The translations under genes and the position numbers were made by a program. The notes under the pieces were generated by a model, which saw nothing but the letters and a program-made list of their open reading frames with translations, was not told the DNA's origin and ran no database searches. A stretch of 55,245 bases of DNA from Bacteroidia bacterium (GTDB taxonomy: Bacteria > Bacteroidota > Bacteroidia > Flavobacteriales > Flavobacteriaceae): positions 1 to 55,245 of the forward strand of contig JAUIBW010000037.1 in NCBI GenBank assembly GCA_030427585.1, given 5' to 3'. Positions 25,901 through 36,800 of the stretch are shown here, in pieces; position 1 is the stretch's first letter; every line of letters begins with the position of its first letter.

Positions 25901-27358
25901 TTAATAACCAGGATTCTGTTGTCCTGCTATAGTTGGATTTGCATTAATCTCTGCAGTTGGAATAGGAAACTGAAATCTAAAATCTCCCGCTGCAAGAGTT
26001 GGAGCTTCAGGAGGAGTTCCTGTACCATCAATGATATCACCTCTAGTTACGTTTCTAGATATGCTTTCTCCTCTTCTCTTAAGGTCAAAAAATCTATGAC
26101 CTTCACAAGCTAATTCAACTCTTCTGTTAAACTGGATTGCATCTTCAAGAGCTGCACCTGTTTCTCCTCCTGTAAAAGAAGTAAAACGCTCATTTCTTAA
26201 CTGATCCAAAGTTGCTAATGCCTGAGTTTCTTGTCCTAGCTCAAATTGTGCTTCAGCTTTGTTTAAAAGCACCTCTGCATAACGAAGTACTTTTACATCT
26301 ACTCTACCATTAACCTGCCCTTCTTCACCTAAAAACTTTTTGATTGCATTGTAATCATTACCTTGGTTTGTTCCTACAAATTGTAAAACATCTCTTCTTA
26401 CATCATTAGCATCTATACTATTGAAGAAATCAAAATCAAGCACATATTCTGAAATAGTTGCTGAACTAGAAGATTGACTATAAAGTACTCCAACATTATT
26501 ACCGTTAGATTCTGAAGTAGTATTAATAGAAAGCTCTATCACTACACCTGCATTAGTAGCATCTGTATATACATCTGGAAGTTCTGCTGCTGTTGCTAAT
26601 GTAGCAGAAACTGCATTAGCTGCATCTATAACTTTTTGATATTCTCCATTATACAAGTACACTCTAGATAATAATGCATTTACACCATTTTTATTTAATC
26701 TACCTTCGCCATTATCATCGTCTATTAAGGTACTTGCTCGCTCTAAATCGGCGATAATTTCAGTATAATTTGATGCTACAGTTTCTCTTGCAGGTTGTGC
26801 AAAAGGATCTCCTGTATCACCATCTTCTACTTTAAGGTATACAGCACCTAATGAACTGTTAGCATCACCGCTTTGTGTTGGGATTTTACCATAAAGTCTT
26901 ACCAAATCAAAATGTGCCCATGCTCGTGCCGCTAATGCCTGCCCGAGAATATTATCCTTTTCAGCACCATCATTAAGATTATCAATTTGTCCTATTACAA
27001 GGTTAGCAACATTAACTGCTTCATAAGCCTCACTCCAGTATAACGGAATAGGTCCAAGAGTACTAGGTACATATCTAAGATCGTGATAATCATCATTAGA
27101 TCTTCTACCCGTCTGTGCTTGTATTACATTATCAGAAATTATATCTGGAATTCCCTGTAAACCAGAATTAGGGTTAGAATAATACAGCCATAACTGTCGA
27201 TAAATACCATCTACACCGTTTTGAAAAGCGGCTGGACTATTAAAGAAAGTATTTGGATTACCTTCTGTAAAAGGTTGCAAATCGTTCAATTCATCATCAC
27301 AGGCAAAAAAACCTAGCGATAGAAACAAAAGAACTACTATATAAATTTTATTGTTCAT
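25901..27358 (-). CDS. SusD/RagB-family nutrient-binding lipoprotein (module 1)
   Basis: A surface lipoprotein that lids the SusC-type channel and captures the substrate. The signal peptide ends in the lipobox LGFFAC with lipidated C20. The RagB/SusD region shows TPR-like helices (for example NILGQALAARAWAHFDLVRL) and the conserved C-terminal LACEGHRFFDLKRRGE and the terminal QNPGY. The length of 485 aa is usual. It starts 15 bases after the stop of its SusC partner. No catalytic gene accompanies the pair, so the substrate is unknown. Confidence 0.96.
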   Translation of the reverse strand: MNNKIYIVVLLFLSLGFFACDDELNDLQPFTEGNPNTFFNSPAAFQNGVDGIYRQLWLYYSNPNSGLQGIPDIISDNVIQAQTGRRSNDDYHDLRYVPSTLGPIPLYWSEAYEAVNVANLVIGQIDNLNDGAEKDNILGQALAARAWAHFDLVRLYGKIPTQSGDANSSLGAVYLKVEDGDTGDPFAQPARETVASNYTEIIADLERASTLIDDDNGEGRLNKNGVNALLSRVYLYNGEYQKVIDAANAVSATLATAAELPDVYTDATNAGVVIELSINTTSESNGNNVGVLYSQSSSSATISEYVLDFDFFNSIDANDVRRDVLQFVGTNQGNDYNAIKKFLGEEGQVNGRVDVKVLRYAEVLLNKAEAQFELGQETQALATLDQLRNERFTSFTGGETGAALEDAIQFNRRVELACEGHRFFDLKRRGESISRNVTRGDIIDGTGTPPEAPTLAAGDFRFQFPIPTAEINANPTIAGQQNPGY

Positions 27359-27373
27359 CTCTTTTTTTTTTAA

Positions 27374-30300
27374 TTAAAATCCTACTTCAACTCCAAACGT
27401 GTAAGATCTCGTTTGTGGGTAACTAAACAAACTAAACTCTCCAGGAACAAAACCTGCATTTCCTTGGTCTCCAGATTCTGCAGAACCTAAACCAATTTCA
27501 GGATCGCCATTGTAATCTGTTAGTGTCCAAATATTCTGACCAGTAACAAATAGCCTAAGTGATTCTAATTTTATAACATCTAAGAACTTTCTAGGCATAT
27601 TATAATCAAGAGTTAATGTTCTCAATCTAATAAAATCACCTTTCTCTAAGAATCTTGTTGTTCCTCCTTGATCAGCAGTAGCTTGAAATAATGGACTTGG
27701 CAATACATTTGTATCTCCTGGTTGTCTCCAGTAATTAAAAGCTTCTGTTCTTAGGTTTCTGTTAATATTTCCTATTGCGATACCTTGTTGACGTTGGTTA
27801 TTTAATATATAATTCCCTCCTCTATATACAAAGTCACCTCGTAAACCAAATCCTTTATACTTTATAGAAGTATAAAATCCTCCTTCATACTTAGCTATTG
27901 GAGATTTCCCTTCCTGGATTTTTTGGAAACTATCATTATATGTTTCTGTAACATTTCCATCAAGGTCTATATATTGTGGCGCACCGTTTGCAGGATTCAC
28001 TCCAGCATACTCTACTAGATAGAAAGAATTAATATCTTGCCCTTCTCTAAGGATGATATTACCAAATGTACCTGTAACAATATCCTGACTGTTGATTAGT
28101 TTATTAACTTTTGTATCCAACAGTGTAATATTTCCTCCCATAGATAAAAGGAAATCCTCGGTTCTTATTACATCAGCATTTAAAGTAATTTCAAAACCAC
28201 TATTTTCTACTTCACCGATATTCTGGAAAATTGCATTATCTTCATCTCCTACAGTAAAAGAAATAGGCCTGTTAAGAAGAAGATCTTTTGACGTCTTCTT
28301 AAAGTAATCTACTACACCACTAATTCTATTGTTTAAGAAGGCAAATTCTAATCCAATATCTAAGATAGCTTGAGACTCCCACTGTATAGCTGGGTTTGGC
28401 GCTCTTAAAGGTACAGCAGTTGTTTGACCATTATATGTGTTATTAAACCCAAGTACCGGTAAAAACTGGAAATCAGGAATATTCTGGTTACCTGCTGTTC
28501 CATAAGAAGCACGAAGTTTTAAATCATTAAAGAATGAATCATCCATAAAACTTTCTTTAGCTATGTTCCAAGCTAAACTTCCACTAACAAAAGTACCATA
28601 CTTATTGTCTGGTCCGAATCTTGAAGATCCATCACGTCTTACCGAAGCAGAAGCGATATATCTACCATCAAAATCATAATCTACAAATAATGCCTGAGAA
28701 AACAGAATTCTTCTATCCTCTTCTGATCCAGCAGCTGTAGCTTCTGCTGCTACATCTAAATATGGAATATCTGGAGAAGGAAATCCTCTTGCGTTTGCAA
28801 ATAAGTCTGTTCTGATATTTTCATTATATTCTAATAAGAAACTAGCAGATACACTATGTAGGTCATTAAAAGTATCATTATAGCTTAATAGGTTCGATAC
28901 ATTATATTCAAAATCAAGGGCAAAATTTTCTGTTTGAGTTCCAGGAAAATTAGCATCACCAATAAATCCTTGTAATACTCCACCTGCAAGTGATCTGTTT
29001 GTTCTATTAAAACGATTGCTTACTAAACCAATAGCAAAACGATTTGAAAATTTCTCTGATAGCGTAAGATCTGCACCTACATTACCTAAAATTAAAAAGT
29101 TACGATTGTTTTCTGGCTCTGTTTGTAAAGCTAAAGCAATCGGGAAAAATGTAGTCGTTGGGTTGTATACAGGATTTCCTTGAGAATCTAACAAAATACT
29201 TCCATCTGTATCTCTAGAAAAAAGTGGATCATAAGGATTATAATCATACAATGCTCTAAATGGATTTTGAACATTGTTTCTATCTCTAGGAAGATCAGTA
29301 GTACTTCTTGCAAAAGAAACATTGGCATCTATACTAAGCCAATCTTTTGCCTGATATGTAGTGTTTAAACGAGCTGTGATTCGCTCAAAACCTTTAATTC
29401 TATCAATTATACCCGTGTCTTTGTTATATCCAAGAGAGAAAAAGTAACTTAAACGATCACTTGCTCCAGATATAGATAAAGAATTAGATTGAATAACTGA
29501 TTTTCTTAAAAGTTCATCTTCCCAATTTGTATCTAAATCAATAAATGCCTGACGTTGCTCAGGAGTAGTAGCTGTAGCACCAGGTAAACTTTGTGCAGCA
29601 CCAACACCTAAAGCAGCATATTGACGCTCTATTTCTAACTTCTGAGCTGCATTCATTAAGTCAAAAGAATCCGGAATACGTTCTCCGAAACCATAAGAAG
29701 AAATAAATTTAATTTTAGCATCTCCTTTTTTACCTTTCTTGGTAGTAATCAAAACTACACCATTCGCTCCTCTGGATCCATATTTAGAAGCCGAAGCAGC
29801 ATCTTTAAGTATAGACAAAGATTCTATATCATTAGGGTTTAAGTTTCCTAATGGGTTAAAATTATTATTTAAGGTATTATCTGTAATAGGAACAGGAACT
29901 CCATCTATTACATAAAGAGGAGTTGTACTAGCATTAATCGAACCAACACCACGTATTTGAACAAATGCAGTATTTCCTGGTCGTCCATTTGCAGCAGTAA
30001 CCTGCACACCAGCAGCTTGCCCTTGAAGGATATTATCAATACTCGTAGAAGGCACAAAATCTTGTAAATCCTGTGCACCTACTGTTGATATCGCAGAAGT
30101 TACATTCGATCTTCTAGAAACACCATATGCAGTAACAACAACTTCTTCTAACTCTGCAGCAGAAGTAGCTAACTGAATATTTATTGTAGTATTCTGTGCT
30201 ACTACAACTTCTTTGGTCTCAAAACCAACATAACTAAAAGAAATTACAGCACCTCTATTAGCAGAGATTGTATAATTTCCATCAAAATCGGTTTGAGTTC

Positions 30301-30451
30301 CGTTATTTGTATTTTTGATAAGGACATTTACCCCCGGAAGTGGTAATCCCTTATCATCTGTAACTGTTCCTGATATGCTTTCTCCTTGTGCAAAGGAAAT
30401 GCTGCACACAAAGAAAAATAACATTAGAAACTTGTAATAATGTACTTTCAT
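27374..30451 (-). CDS. SusC/RagA-family TonB-dependent outer-membrane transporter (module 1)
   Basis: A TonB-energised importer working with the SusD lipoprotein. After a signal peptide (KVHYYKFLMLFFFVCSISFA) come a CarboxypepD_reg-like domain (GTVTDDKGLPLPGVNVLI), the TonB-box-like ELEEVVVTAYG, a plug domain with PLYVIDGVPV and SILKDAASASKYGSRGANGV, and a 22-strand barrel ending in YTFGVEVGF. I start at the ATG at 30451 (1025 aa), since this begins the signal peptide and matches the module 2 paralogue; an earlier in-frame codon at 30487 adds a poor N-terminus. There is no STN domain, so no anti-sigma coupling is expected; regulation is probably through the adjacent 7TM-AraC protein. Confidence 0.96.
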   Translation of the reverse strand: MKVHYYKFLMLFFFVCSISFAQGESISGTVTDDKGLPLPGVNVLIKNTNNGTQTDFDGNYTISANRGAVISFSYVGFETKEVVVAQNTTINIQLATSAAELEEVVVTAYGVSRRSNVTSAISTVGAQDLQDFVPSTSIDNILQGQAAGVQVTAANGRPGNTAFVQIRGVGSINASTTPLYVIDGVPVPITDNTLNNNFNPLGNLNPNDIESLSILKDAASASKYGSRGANGVVLITTKKGKKGDAKIKFISSYGFGERIPDSFDLMNAAQKLEIERQYAALGVGAAQSLPGATATTPEQRQAFIDLDTNWEDELLRKSVIQSNSLSISGASDRLSYFFSLGYNKDTGIIDRIKGFERITARLNTTYQAKDWLSIDANVSFARSTTDLPRDRNNVQNPFRALYDYNPYDPLFSRDTDGSILLDSQGNPVYNPTTTFFPIALALQTEPENNRNFLILGNVGADLTLSEKFSNRFAIGLVSNRFNRTNRSLAGGVLQGFIGDANFPGTQTENFALDFEYNVSNLLSYNDTFNDLHSVSASFLLEYNENIRTDLFANARGFPSPDIPYLDVAAEATAAGSEEDRRILFSQALFVDYDFDGRYIASASVRRDGSSRFGPDNKYGTFVSGSLAWNIAKESFMDDSFFNDLKLRASYGTAGNQNIPDFQFLPVLGFNNTYNGQTTAVPLRAPNPAIQWESQAILDIGLEFAFLNNRISGVVDYFKKTSKDLLLNRPISFTVGDEDNAIFQNIGEVENSGFEITLNADVIRTEDFLLSMGGNITLLDTKVNKLINSQDIVTGTFGNIILREGQDINSFYLVEYAGVNPANGAPQYIDLDGNVTETYNDSFQKIQEGKSPIAKYEGGFYTSIKYKGFGLRGDFVYRGGNYILNNQRQQGIAIGNINRNLRTEAFNYWRQPGDTNVLPSPLFQATADQGGTTRFLEKGDFIRLRTLTLDYNMPRKFLDVIKLESLRLFVTGQNIWTLTDYNGDPEIGLGSAESGDQGNAGFVPGEFSLFSYPQTRSYTFGVEVGF

Positions 30452-30540
30452 AGATAAAAAAGTTTTCAAAAAATTAATACTTAACATAGTTATTAGATAT
30501 AACCATAAAAGGAAGGATTAGAATATTTTGATGGCTAACT

Positions 30541-30568
30541 CAAATTTACTTTCACAAAACTTGAACAA
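30541..30568 (-). promoter_or_regulatory. Promoter of SusC module 1 (TTG / TAAATTTG)
   Basis: On the minus strand a TAAATTTG box (plus-strand 30541-30548) and a TTG (30566-30568) are 17 bases apart. The leader before the SusC ATG is about 85 bases. Confidence 0.5.
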
Positions 30569-30663
30569 AGTTTAAATGGAAATAATACATTCATCCCTCC
30601 TATTTATGATTATAGTTCAAAGAAACATTTTACAGACATAAAAAAAGGTAACCCCTATAAGTA

Positions 30664-30710
30664 TTTACCCTTTACCGAAGAAAGTTTACCCGTAAACAAA
30701 GCCCTTTACC
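30664..30710. repeat. Four TTTACC direct repeats upstream of SusC module 1
   Basis: TTTACC occurs at 30664, 30671, 30685 and 30705 on the plus strand, that is at steps of 7, 14 and 20 bases. It includes the near-palindrome GTTTACCCGTAAAC at 30684-30697. The cluster lies about 100 bases upstream of the SusC promoter and directly after the stop of the AraC-type regulator gene. It could be the regulator's binding site or part of a terminator for that gene. Confidence 0.4.
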
Positions 30711-30711
30711 T

Positions 30712-32223
30712 TTAGGATTTAACGTATTCTGATGGTGTAATTCGATTGTATTTTTTAAATGACTTATTGAAAGTCACTTTGTTATTAAAACCGACCTCAT
30801 AAGCCACATCAATAATATTGAAATTCTCATATTGATATTGCTTATCTTTTAATATTTTTTTTGCTTCTTCAATTCTATACTTATTAATTAATTCAAAAAA
30901 ATTAAGATTAAAGTGTTCGTTTATAATTTGAGACGTATTATGTCTCGAAGTATTAAGTAATCCTGAAAGCTTTTGAAGACTCATATCATTTCTTCTATAT
31001 ATTTTATCCTTTTCTAATAATTCTAGTAACTTTTCTTTTAATTCTAGAGAGAGTTGTTCTGTGAGACCCGATTTTTTATATTTCTTCAATTCATTATTTA
31101 ATCCTTTATGCACTTCATTTTTAATCATTTTTAATCCACTAAATACGCCAGGTTCAACAAATGCAGTATAACTAATATACAGGATTAATAATGCAATAGA
31201 CAGAATTTGAAAATTAATAGGAAAATCATCAGCTATACGTCTTATCATCAGGATATCATAAAAAACATATGATATTATATGTAATGAACATAAAATAATA
31301 ATATTCCTATGCCAATGATATTGTATTTTTGATATAGTCATATTATTTTTAACCGATTTTATATATATTCTTATCACCAAAATTATATATATCAGTAATG
31401 ACAAAAGCTTAGCATCTGATATTAAGGTTATATACGGGCGTTTATCATTTAACATTACCCACAACTTCTCTTCTCCCGATAAATTATATACGGGTAGTAA
31501 TAAAAGAAGGAGAAATAGCGTAGGGATTAAATGCAACAAATCTATAGGTTTAAACCTATATTTCAGAACTACTCTTTTAAAGTAAAAATAAATAAGTGGC
31601 CCATACAAAAAAGAAAATAGTGTTGATAGATACAATGAATGCGGAAAATAAAACTCATAATTTGTAGGTAATAGGCTAATATTAATTATAAAAGCTGAGT
31701 GTTGAAATAAAAAAACACTCATTAAGAGATTCGCTATTCTATCTGTGCATCTTCTAAAGTTCAATACTATTGAAATAAACACACCTATAAATCCAACATA
31801 TAAACAAAACAGCCACCAAAAATCAAATTTTTGATGGTATTTATCCACTAATCGAATATAAGAATCTGAATCATGAATTGGATCAAAATTACTATGCTTT
31901 ACAAAAGAAACATCCAGGCTTAGTTGTATATATTTTTCTATATATCGGCAAGCTAATTTTGTCTTATTAGCTTTAGCATAAGAAAATGCTAATTCTTTAA
32001 ATAAAGCTATAGAATCGACATTTTGTTCTTCTAATACTTGTTGGGAGTTTAATTCATATGATTTTAGTTTGTATTTATGAATAGGAAATAAAGAGCTGTA
32101 TTCACTAGTGTCCTTATATTTTACATTTATTTCTTCTGTGTAACAATATATATTTGAAGAAATAAGTAAAACAAGGACAATCCATACAAAAACTGATGTT
32201 TGTGTTTTCTGAGTTAGCCGCAT
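30712..32223 (-). CDS. 7TM-AraC membrane-bound transcriptional regulator (module 1)
   Basis: A one-component regulator built of a signal peptide, an extracytoplasmic helical domain of about 105 residues with a TPR-like stretch (LFKELAFSYAKANKTKLACR), seven membrane segments and a cytoplasmic AraC-type double helix-turn-helix (NTSRHNTSQIINEHF and IIDVAYEVGFNNKVTFNKSF). It presumably senses a ligand outside the inner membrane and switches on the SusCD pair beside it. I choose ATG 32223 (503 aa) because the paralogue starts with the same MRLTQ; nine more residues upstream are possible. It is encoded just upstream of SusC on the same strand. Confidence 0.9.
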   Translation of the reverse strand: MRLTQKTQTSVFVWIVLVLLISSNIYCYTEEINVKYKDTSEYSSLFPIHKYKLKSYELNSQQVLEEQNVDSIALFKELAFSYAKANKTKLACRYIEKYIQLSLDVSFVKHSNFDPIHDSDSYIRLVDKYHQKFDFWWLFCLYVGFIGVFISIVLNFRRCTDRIANLLMSVFLFQHSAFIINISLLPTNYEFYFPHSLYLSTLFSFLYGPLIYFYFKRVVLKYRFKPIDLLHLIPTLFLLLLLLPVYNLSGEEKLWVMLNDKRPYITLISDAKLLSLLIYIILVIRIYIKSVKNNMTISKIQYHWHRNIIILCSLHIISYVFYDILMIRRIADDFPINFQILSIALLILYISYTAFVEPGVFSGLKMIKNEVHKGLNNELKKYKKSGLTEQLSLELKEKLLELLEKDKIYRRNDMSLQKLSGLLNTSRHNTSQIINEHFNLNFFELINKYRIEEAKKILKDKQYQYENFNIIDVAYEVGFNNKVTFNKSFKKYNRITPSEYVKS

Positions 32224-32456
32224 AATTATTCTCGTGATAATTATGATCAATATGGTACAATATGCTTTTTAAAACCTTATTAATACCTATAGTCGGTGTA
32301 AATTCATAAAAATTACATTCTTGGCATATTAAAAACCAGTTTTTTTACGGTTATGAATATTTTTATCAATAACATCTACGATAGCAAAAAAAACTATTAG
32401 TTTTATTTTAAAGAATAAGCAGATTACGAAATAGTTATCAAAGAAGTGTAAAAATT
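32224..32456. other. Intergenic region between the two modules, nothing recognised
   Basis: AT-rich DNA between the regulator of module 1 and the terminator of module 2. It must hold the promoter of the regulator gene, but no clear TAnnTTTG match is seen. Confidence 0.4.
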
Positions 32457-32485
32457 AAATTACCCACCAATATGGTGGGTAATTT
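32457..32485 (-). terminator. Terminator of the module 2 SusCD operon
   Basis: A perfect 13-base inverted repeat, AAATTACCCACCA / TGGTGGGTAATTT, with a 3-base loop; on the minus strand a T-rich run follows. It resembles in sequence the terminator after module 1 (AAATTACCC arms). Confidence 0.85.
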
Positions 32486-32528
32486 TACTTATAAAAAATT
32501 AAGAGTATTCCTTTATTTAAAAATTAGT

Positions 32529-33884
32529 TTAATACCCTGGATTTTGTGGCAATCCATCAGGATTAGCATCTCTTTCTCTTTGAGGGATTGGCATAACCAA
32601 GAAATTATCATCATAGTTTAATGCCCCCACAGTACCTTGAAGACGTTTTATATCGTGTAAAGCAAATCCTTCAAAAGCTAATTCTCTTTTTCTTTCGTCA
32701 ATAATATCCTGCAGTGTGAGCGCAGCTAAAGGATCAGCATTTGATCTGGCTCTTAGAGCATTAATTTCTGCTAAAGGAACCATACCAATAGTAGTTGTTA
32801 ATCTAAAATTAGATTCTGCTCTAATTAAATGCATTTCTGCAATACGTAAAAAAGGAATATTTGCAAATTGGGACTGCCACTTGGTTGAAACGGTACCTCC
32901 ATTGTAAAAGAACTGTCCCCTAACATCATCTGGATCATCAAAAATTGTCATAAAAGAAGCATTAATCGACACATCTGCACTATTTGATCTTCCTCCAAAA
33001 GCTCTTGTCGCCCAAAAAGTATTCATATCATTAATACCATCCTGACTTGTAATCTGCCATGCAAAAATATCTTCATCAGAGTTTCCCTCATTATTAAATG
33101 CACCAGCATAGGTACTTGTAAGAGAATGACCGCTATTCTGTAACACATCATCCGCTGCATCTCTTGCCGCTTCATAATTCCCTTGTTGCAAATATACTCT
33201 TGCTAATAAGGCTTGAGCAGCATATTTATCGGCAAATTCATTATTACTATCGGGAAGTAAATTATAGGCTTGACCTAAATCAGATATGACTTGAGCATAC
33301 ACTTCTTCTACAGTTTCTCTTTGAGGAAAAGTAACTTCACTTGGGTTCAAAACAGCTTTTAACACAATCGGAACTCCCAGCTGAGTATTACCTCCCCCAG
33401 CTGCATAGGGTTGTCCAAATAATCTGGCAAGATCAAAATAAGCCAACCCTCTTAAAAATTTAGCTTCTCCCTCAACCCTGTTACGGTCAGCATCTTCTTC
33501 AAAAACACTTAGATTATCAAGTACTATATTTGCCTGATTACTTACCTCATATGCATTTAACCAATAATCCCTAACAAACGTATTGTCAGGTACTAATTGT
33601 TTTTCAATTAATTGTGCAGGTTGCTCAAAGGTTCCATTCCAGGAAAGATCTCCTGAATTTGCCAAAAGCTCTGATGCTAAATTTATCCTTCCCCCATAAG
33701 ACACCGTTTGCCCGGCTTCATCATAAATTCCAGTCAATATATTTTGCACATTTGCAGGATTAGAAGTTGCAACTTCAGGTAATAAACTTTGTTCTGGCTC
33801 TAGCTCCAAATTATCTTCACACCCCACTATAAAAATGGATAGTAATAGATATAATAGACGTAATATGTATTTTAATGTTTTCAT
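32529..33884 (-). CDS. SusD/RagB-family nutrient-binding lipoprotein (module 2)
   Basis: The signal peptide ends in the lipobox SIFIVGC with lipidated C22. RagB/SusD features include the EAKFLRGLAYFDLARLFGQP helix, the conserved ERKRELAFEGFALHDIKRL segment and the terminal QNPGY shared with the module 1 protein. It is shorter (451 aa). It starts 11 bases after its SusC partner and is followed by a strong terminator, so the operon is SusC-SusD only. Confidence 0.95.
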   Translation of the reverse strand: MKTLKYILRLLYLLLSIFIVGCEDNLELEPEQSLLPEVATSNPANVQNILTGIYDEAGQTVSYGGRINLASELLANSGDLSWNGTFEQPAQLIEKQLVPDNTFVRDYWLNAYEVSNQANIVLDNLSVFEEDADRNRVEGEAKFLRGLAYFDLARLFGQPYAAGGGNTQLGVPIVLKAVLNPSEVTFPQRETVEEVYAQVISDLGQAYNLLPDSNNEFADKYAAQALLARVYLQQGNYEAARDAADDVLQNSGHSLTSTYAGAFNNEGNSDEDIFAWQITSQDGINDMNTFWATRAFGGRSNSADVSINASFMTIFDDPDDVRGQFFYNGGTVSTKWQSQFANIPFLRIAEMHLIRAESNFRLTTTIGMVPLAEINALRARSNADPLAALTLQDIIDERKRELAFEGFALHDIKRLQGTVGALNYDDNFLVMPIPQRERDANPDGLPQNPGY

Positions 33885-33895
33885 AGTATATAGAT

Positions 33896-36800
33896 TTAAA
33901 AATCAATATTTATCCCTAAAGTATATGTTTTAGCTGGTGGAGCAGAATAAAATGCCTCTCCAGCTTGTGCATCAGTATCAGCATTAAAATCAGCTGTAGA
34001 TTCAGGATCATAACCATCATAGTCAGTAAAGGTTAATAAATTAAATCCTGCAAAATAAATTCTAACTCTGTCCATTTGGAATTTTCTTGTAATATCTCTA
34101 GGTATTGTATATCCGAGTGTTAAGTTCCTTAACCTAATAAAATCAGATTCTTGCAAATATCGTGTAGAAGCTTGTTGCCCATTAGTAGAAAATAATCTTG
34201 CCTGCGGAACATTAGTGATATCACCTGGTTGTTGCCACCGGTCTAACTGGTCAACAGTTTGATTATCAAAAAACCTTGCATTTCCGGATTGAAATCTACC
34301 TCCGTTATTATAGATTGATGCTCCCCATTCTCCTTGAAAGGTAAACGAAAAGTCAATTCCTTTGTATGAAACTGTATTAGTCATCCCTGCAGTAAAATCG
34401 GGAAATGGACTTCCTGCAATAATTCGTTCTGCTTCATTAAAGTTATTGGTGGTACTTCTATCTATAGTACCATCTGCATTTACAGTATTTCTCACAAACA
34501 ATGCATCTCCATTTGCAGGATCTGCTCCTGCAAATTCTACCACATAAAAAGAAGAAATAGACTCACCTTTTCTTACAAGATTTCTACCTGCTATGATGTC
34601 TCCACCAGGAAGTGAAGTAACTTCATTGTCATTTGTAGATAGATTAATTGAAGTACTCCAAGTAAGATTCTGGGTAACAATATTCTTTGTATTCAATACA
34701 AATTCAAAACCTTTATTACGAAGTTCTCCAATATTTCTGGTAATAGTTATAAAACCAGATGTACCTGGTACAGGTTCATCTAATAATAAATCCTCTGTAT
34801 CCTTTACATAATAATCAATTTCTCCAGATATCCTACCATTAAAGAAACCATAATCAAGCCCCACATCTACCTGTGTTGTTCTCTCCCATTTAAGACTTGG
34901 GTTACCTAATTGAGTGGGTGCCAAACCTGCTCTTTGATTGTATGGAGATCCCTGAAACAGACTTAAACTAGCAAAATTTCCAATACCTGCATTACCAGTA
35001 ACTCCCCAGCTTCCTCTGATTTTAAACAAGGATAACACTTCTGAATTTTTTAAAAATTCTTCTTCAGAAACTATCCATCCTACTGATGCAGCAGGGAACC
35101 AACCAAATCTATTATCCTCTCCAAATCTTGAAGAACCATCATAACGAATACTAGCTTTAAACAGATACTTATCAGCGATTGATAATGTAGCCCTGCCAAA
35201 ATAGGATAGAAAGTTAAATCGTGTACGATTTGACCCTCCAGCTGTAATTTCAGCAGCACTATCTAATGTTTGTAAATCATCCGAAGGAAATCCTTGACCT
35301 TGTGCAAATTGTAACCTTCTAACACTATCTTCATAACTCATACCAATGGTACCTTCTACATCAAAAATATCGTTAAAAACCTGGTTATATGTAAAATAAT
35401 TGTTCAAATTATATTTTTCAGTCTGCACAGCATTAGCAGTCCCGAAACCACCTACGGAAGCTGATTCTGTTAGACTGCCTGAAAATTGTTCTGCTACTTG
35501 AGATAAAAAATCATATCCTACTTCGGTTCTAAAATTCAATTCAGGAATTATTTGATATTGTAAATAGGTATTTGCCAATACTCTCCATACATTAGTCTTA
35601 AAACTACCATTGAATTCTTGCATTAAGAAATTATAATATTCGGTACTTTCTGTATTAGGAGTCACCCCATCTGCCAAATAAGCAGGTGATAATGGTGATT
35701 GCGCAATAGCTTGAAGAGGAGTTGCAAATTGGTTATCATTGGCAATTCTATCGATTACCGATTTTGATACTGTAGTATTTGTTCCCACTTTAAATTTGTT
35801 TGATATATCATGATCCAGATTTGATCTAAACGAATACCGTTCTAATTGATTTCCTCTTATAATACCATCTGTATTGTTATATGATGTAGAAATAAAGAAT
35901 CGTGTTTTTTCTCCACCACCAGATATTGATACTCCAAAATCCTGAATCGAACCATCTACCAATGCTAATTCTTGCCAATCAGTATCTATTTCGCCATTTC
36001 TCCAATCTAAACCATTTGCATAAAAATCAAATTGACCATCAATAAAGGCTTGAGAAAACCCATTATTTAAAGCAGATTCTGTCATTAATTCTACATATTG
36101 ATTAGCATTCAACCAATCTCTTGTATTAGTAGCTTCACTAATACCATATGATGAATTTATAGAAACTTTAGTTTTTCCTCGCTTTCCTTGTTTTGTAGTA
36201 ATAATAATAACTCCATTTGTTCCTCTAGCTCCATAAATCGCAGCAGATGATGCATCCTTAAGAATATCAATAGATTCAATATCATTAGGGTTTAAAGCGA
36301 TTAATGGATTTATAGGCGAATCATTGATAGATTCATCATTGTTAGTAATAGGAATACCATCAATAACATAGAGCGGCTCCTGAGAAGAAGATATCGTCGA
36401 AATACCTCTTACCCGAACCTTGATACCTCCTTCAACCTTACCATTTATCTGTGTTACCTGTACACCAGCAGCTTTACCTGTTAATGCACTTTGTACACTT
36501 GGGGTTGGAATTTCGTTTATTTGATTCGCTGCAATAGAAGCAATATTAGCTGTAATTTTTCTTCTTGATTGGGTACCGAATCCAACCACAACTACTTCCT
36601 CTAGCACTCCTACATCTTCTTTCAGCACCACATTAATTTCATTTTGCCCCGATACAGTTATCTGCTGGGTAACAAAACCTAAATATGAATACACAAGTAC
36701 TTCGCCAATTTTGGCATTAATTGTGTATTGCCCGTCAAAATCTGTTTGTGTACCTGTGGATTTACCTTGTATTATAATATTAACCCCAGGTAATGGTAGC

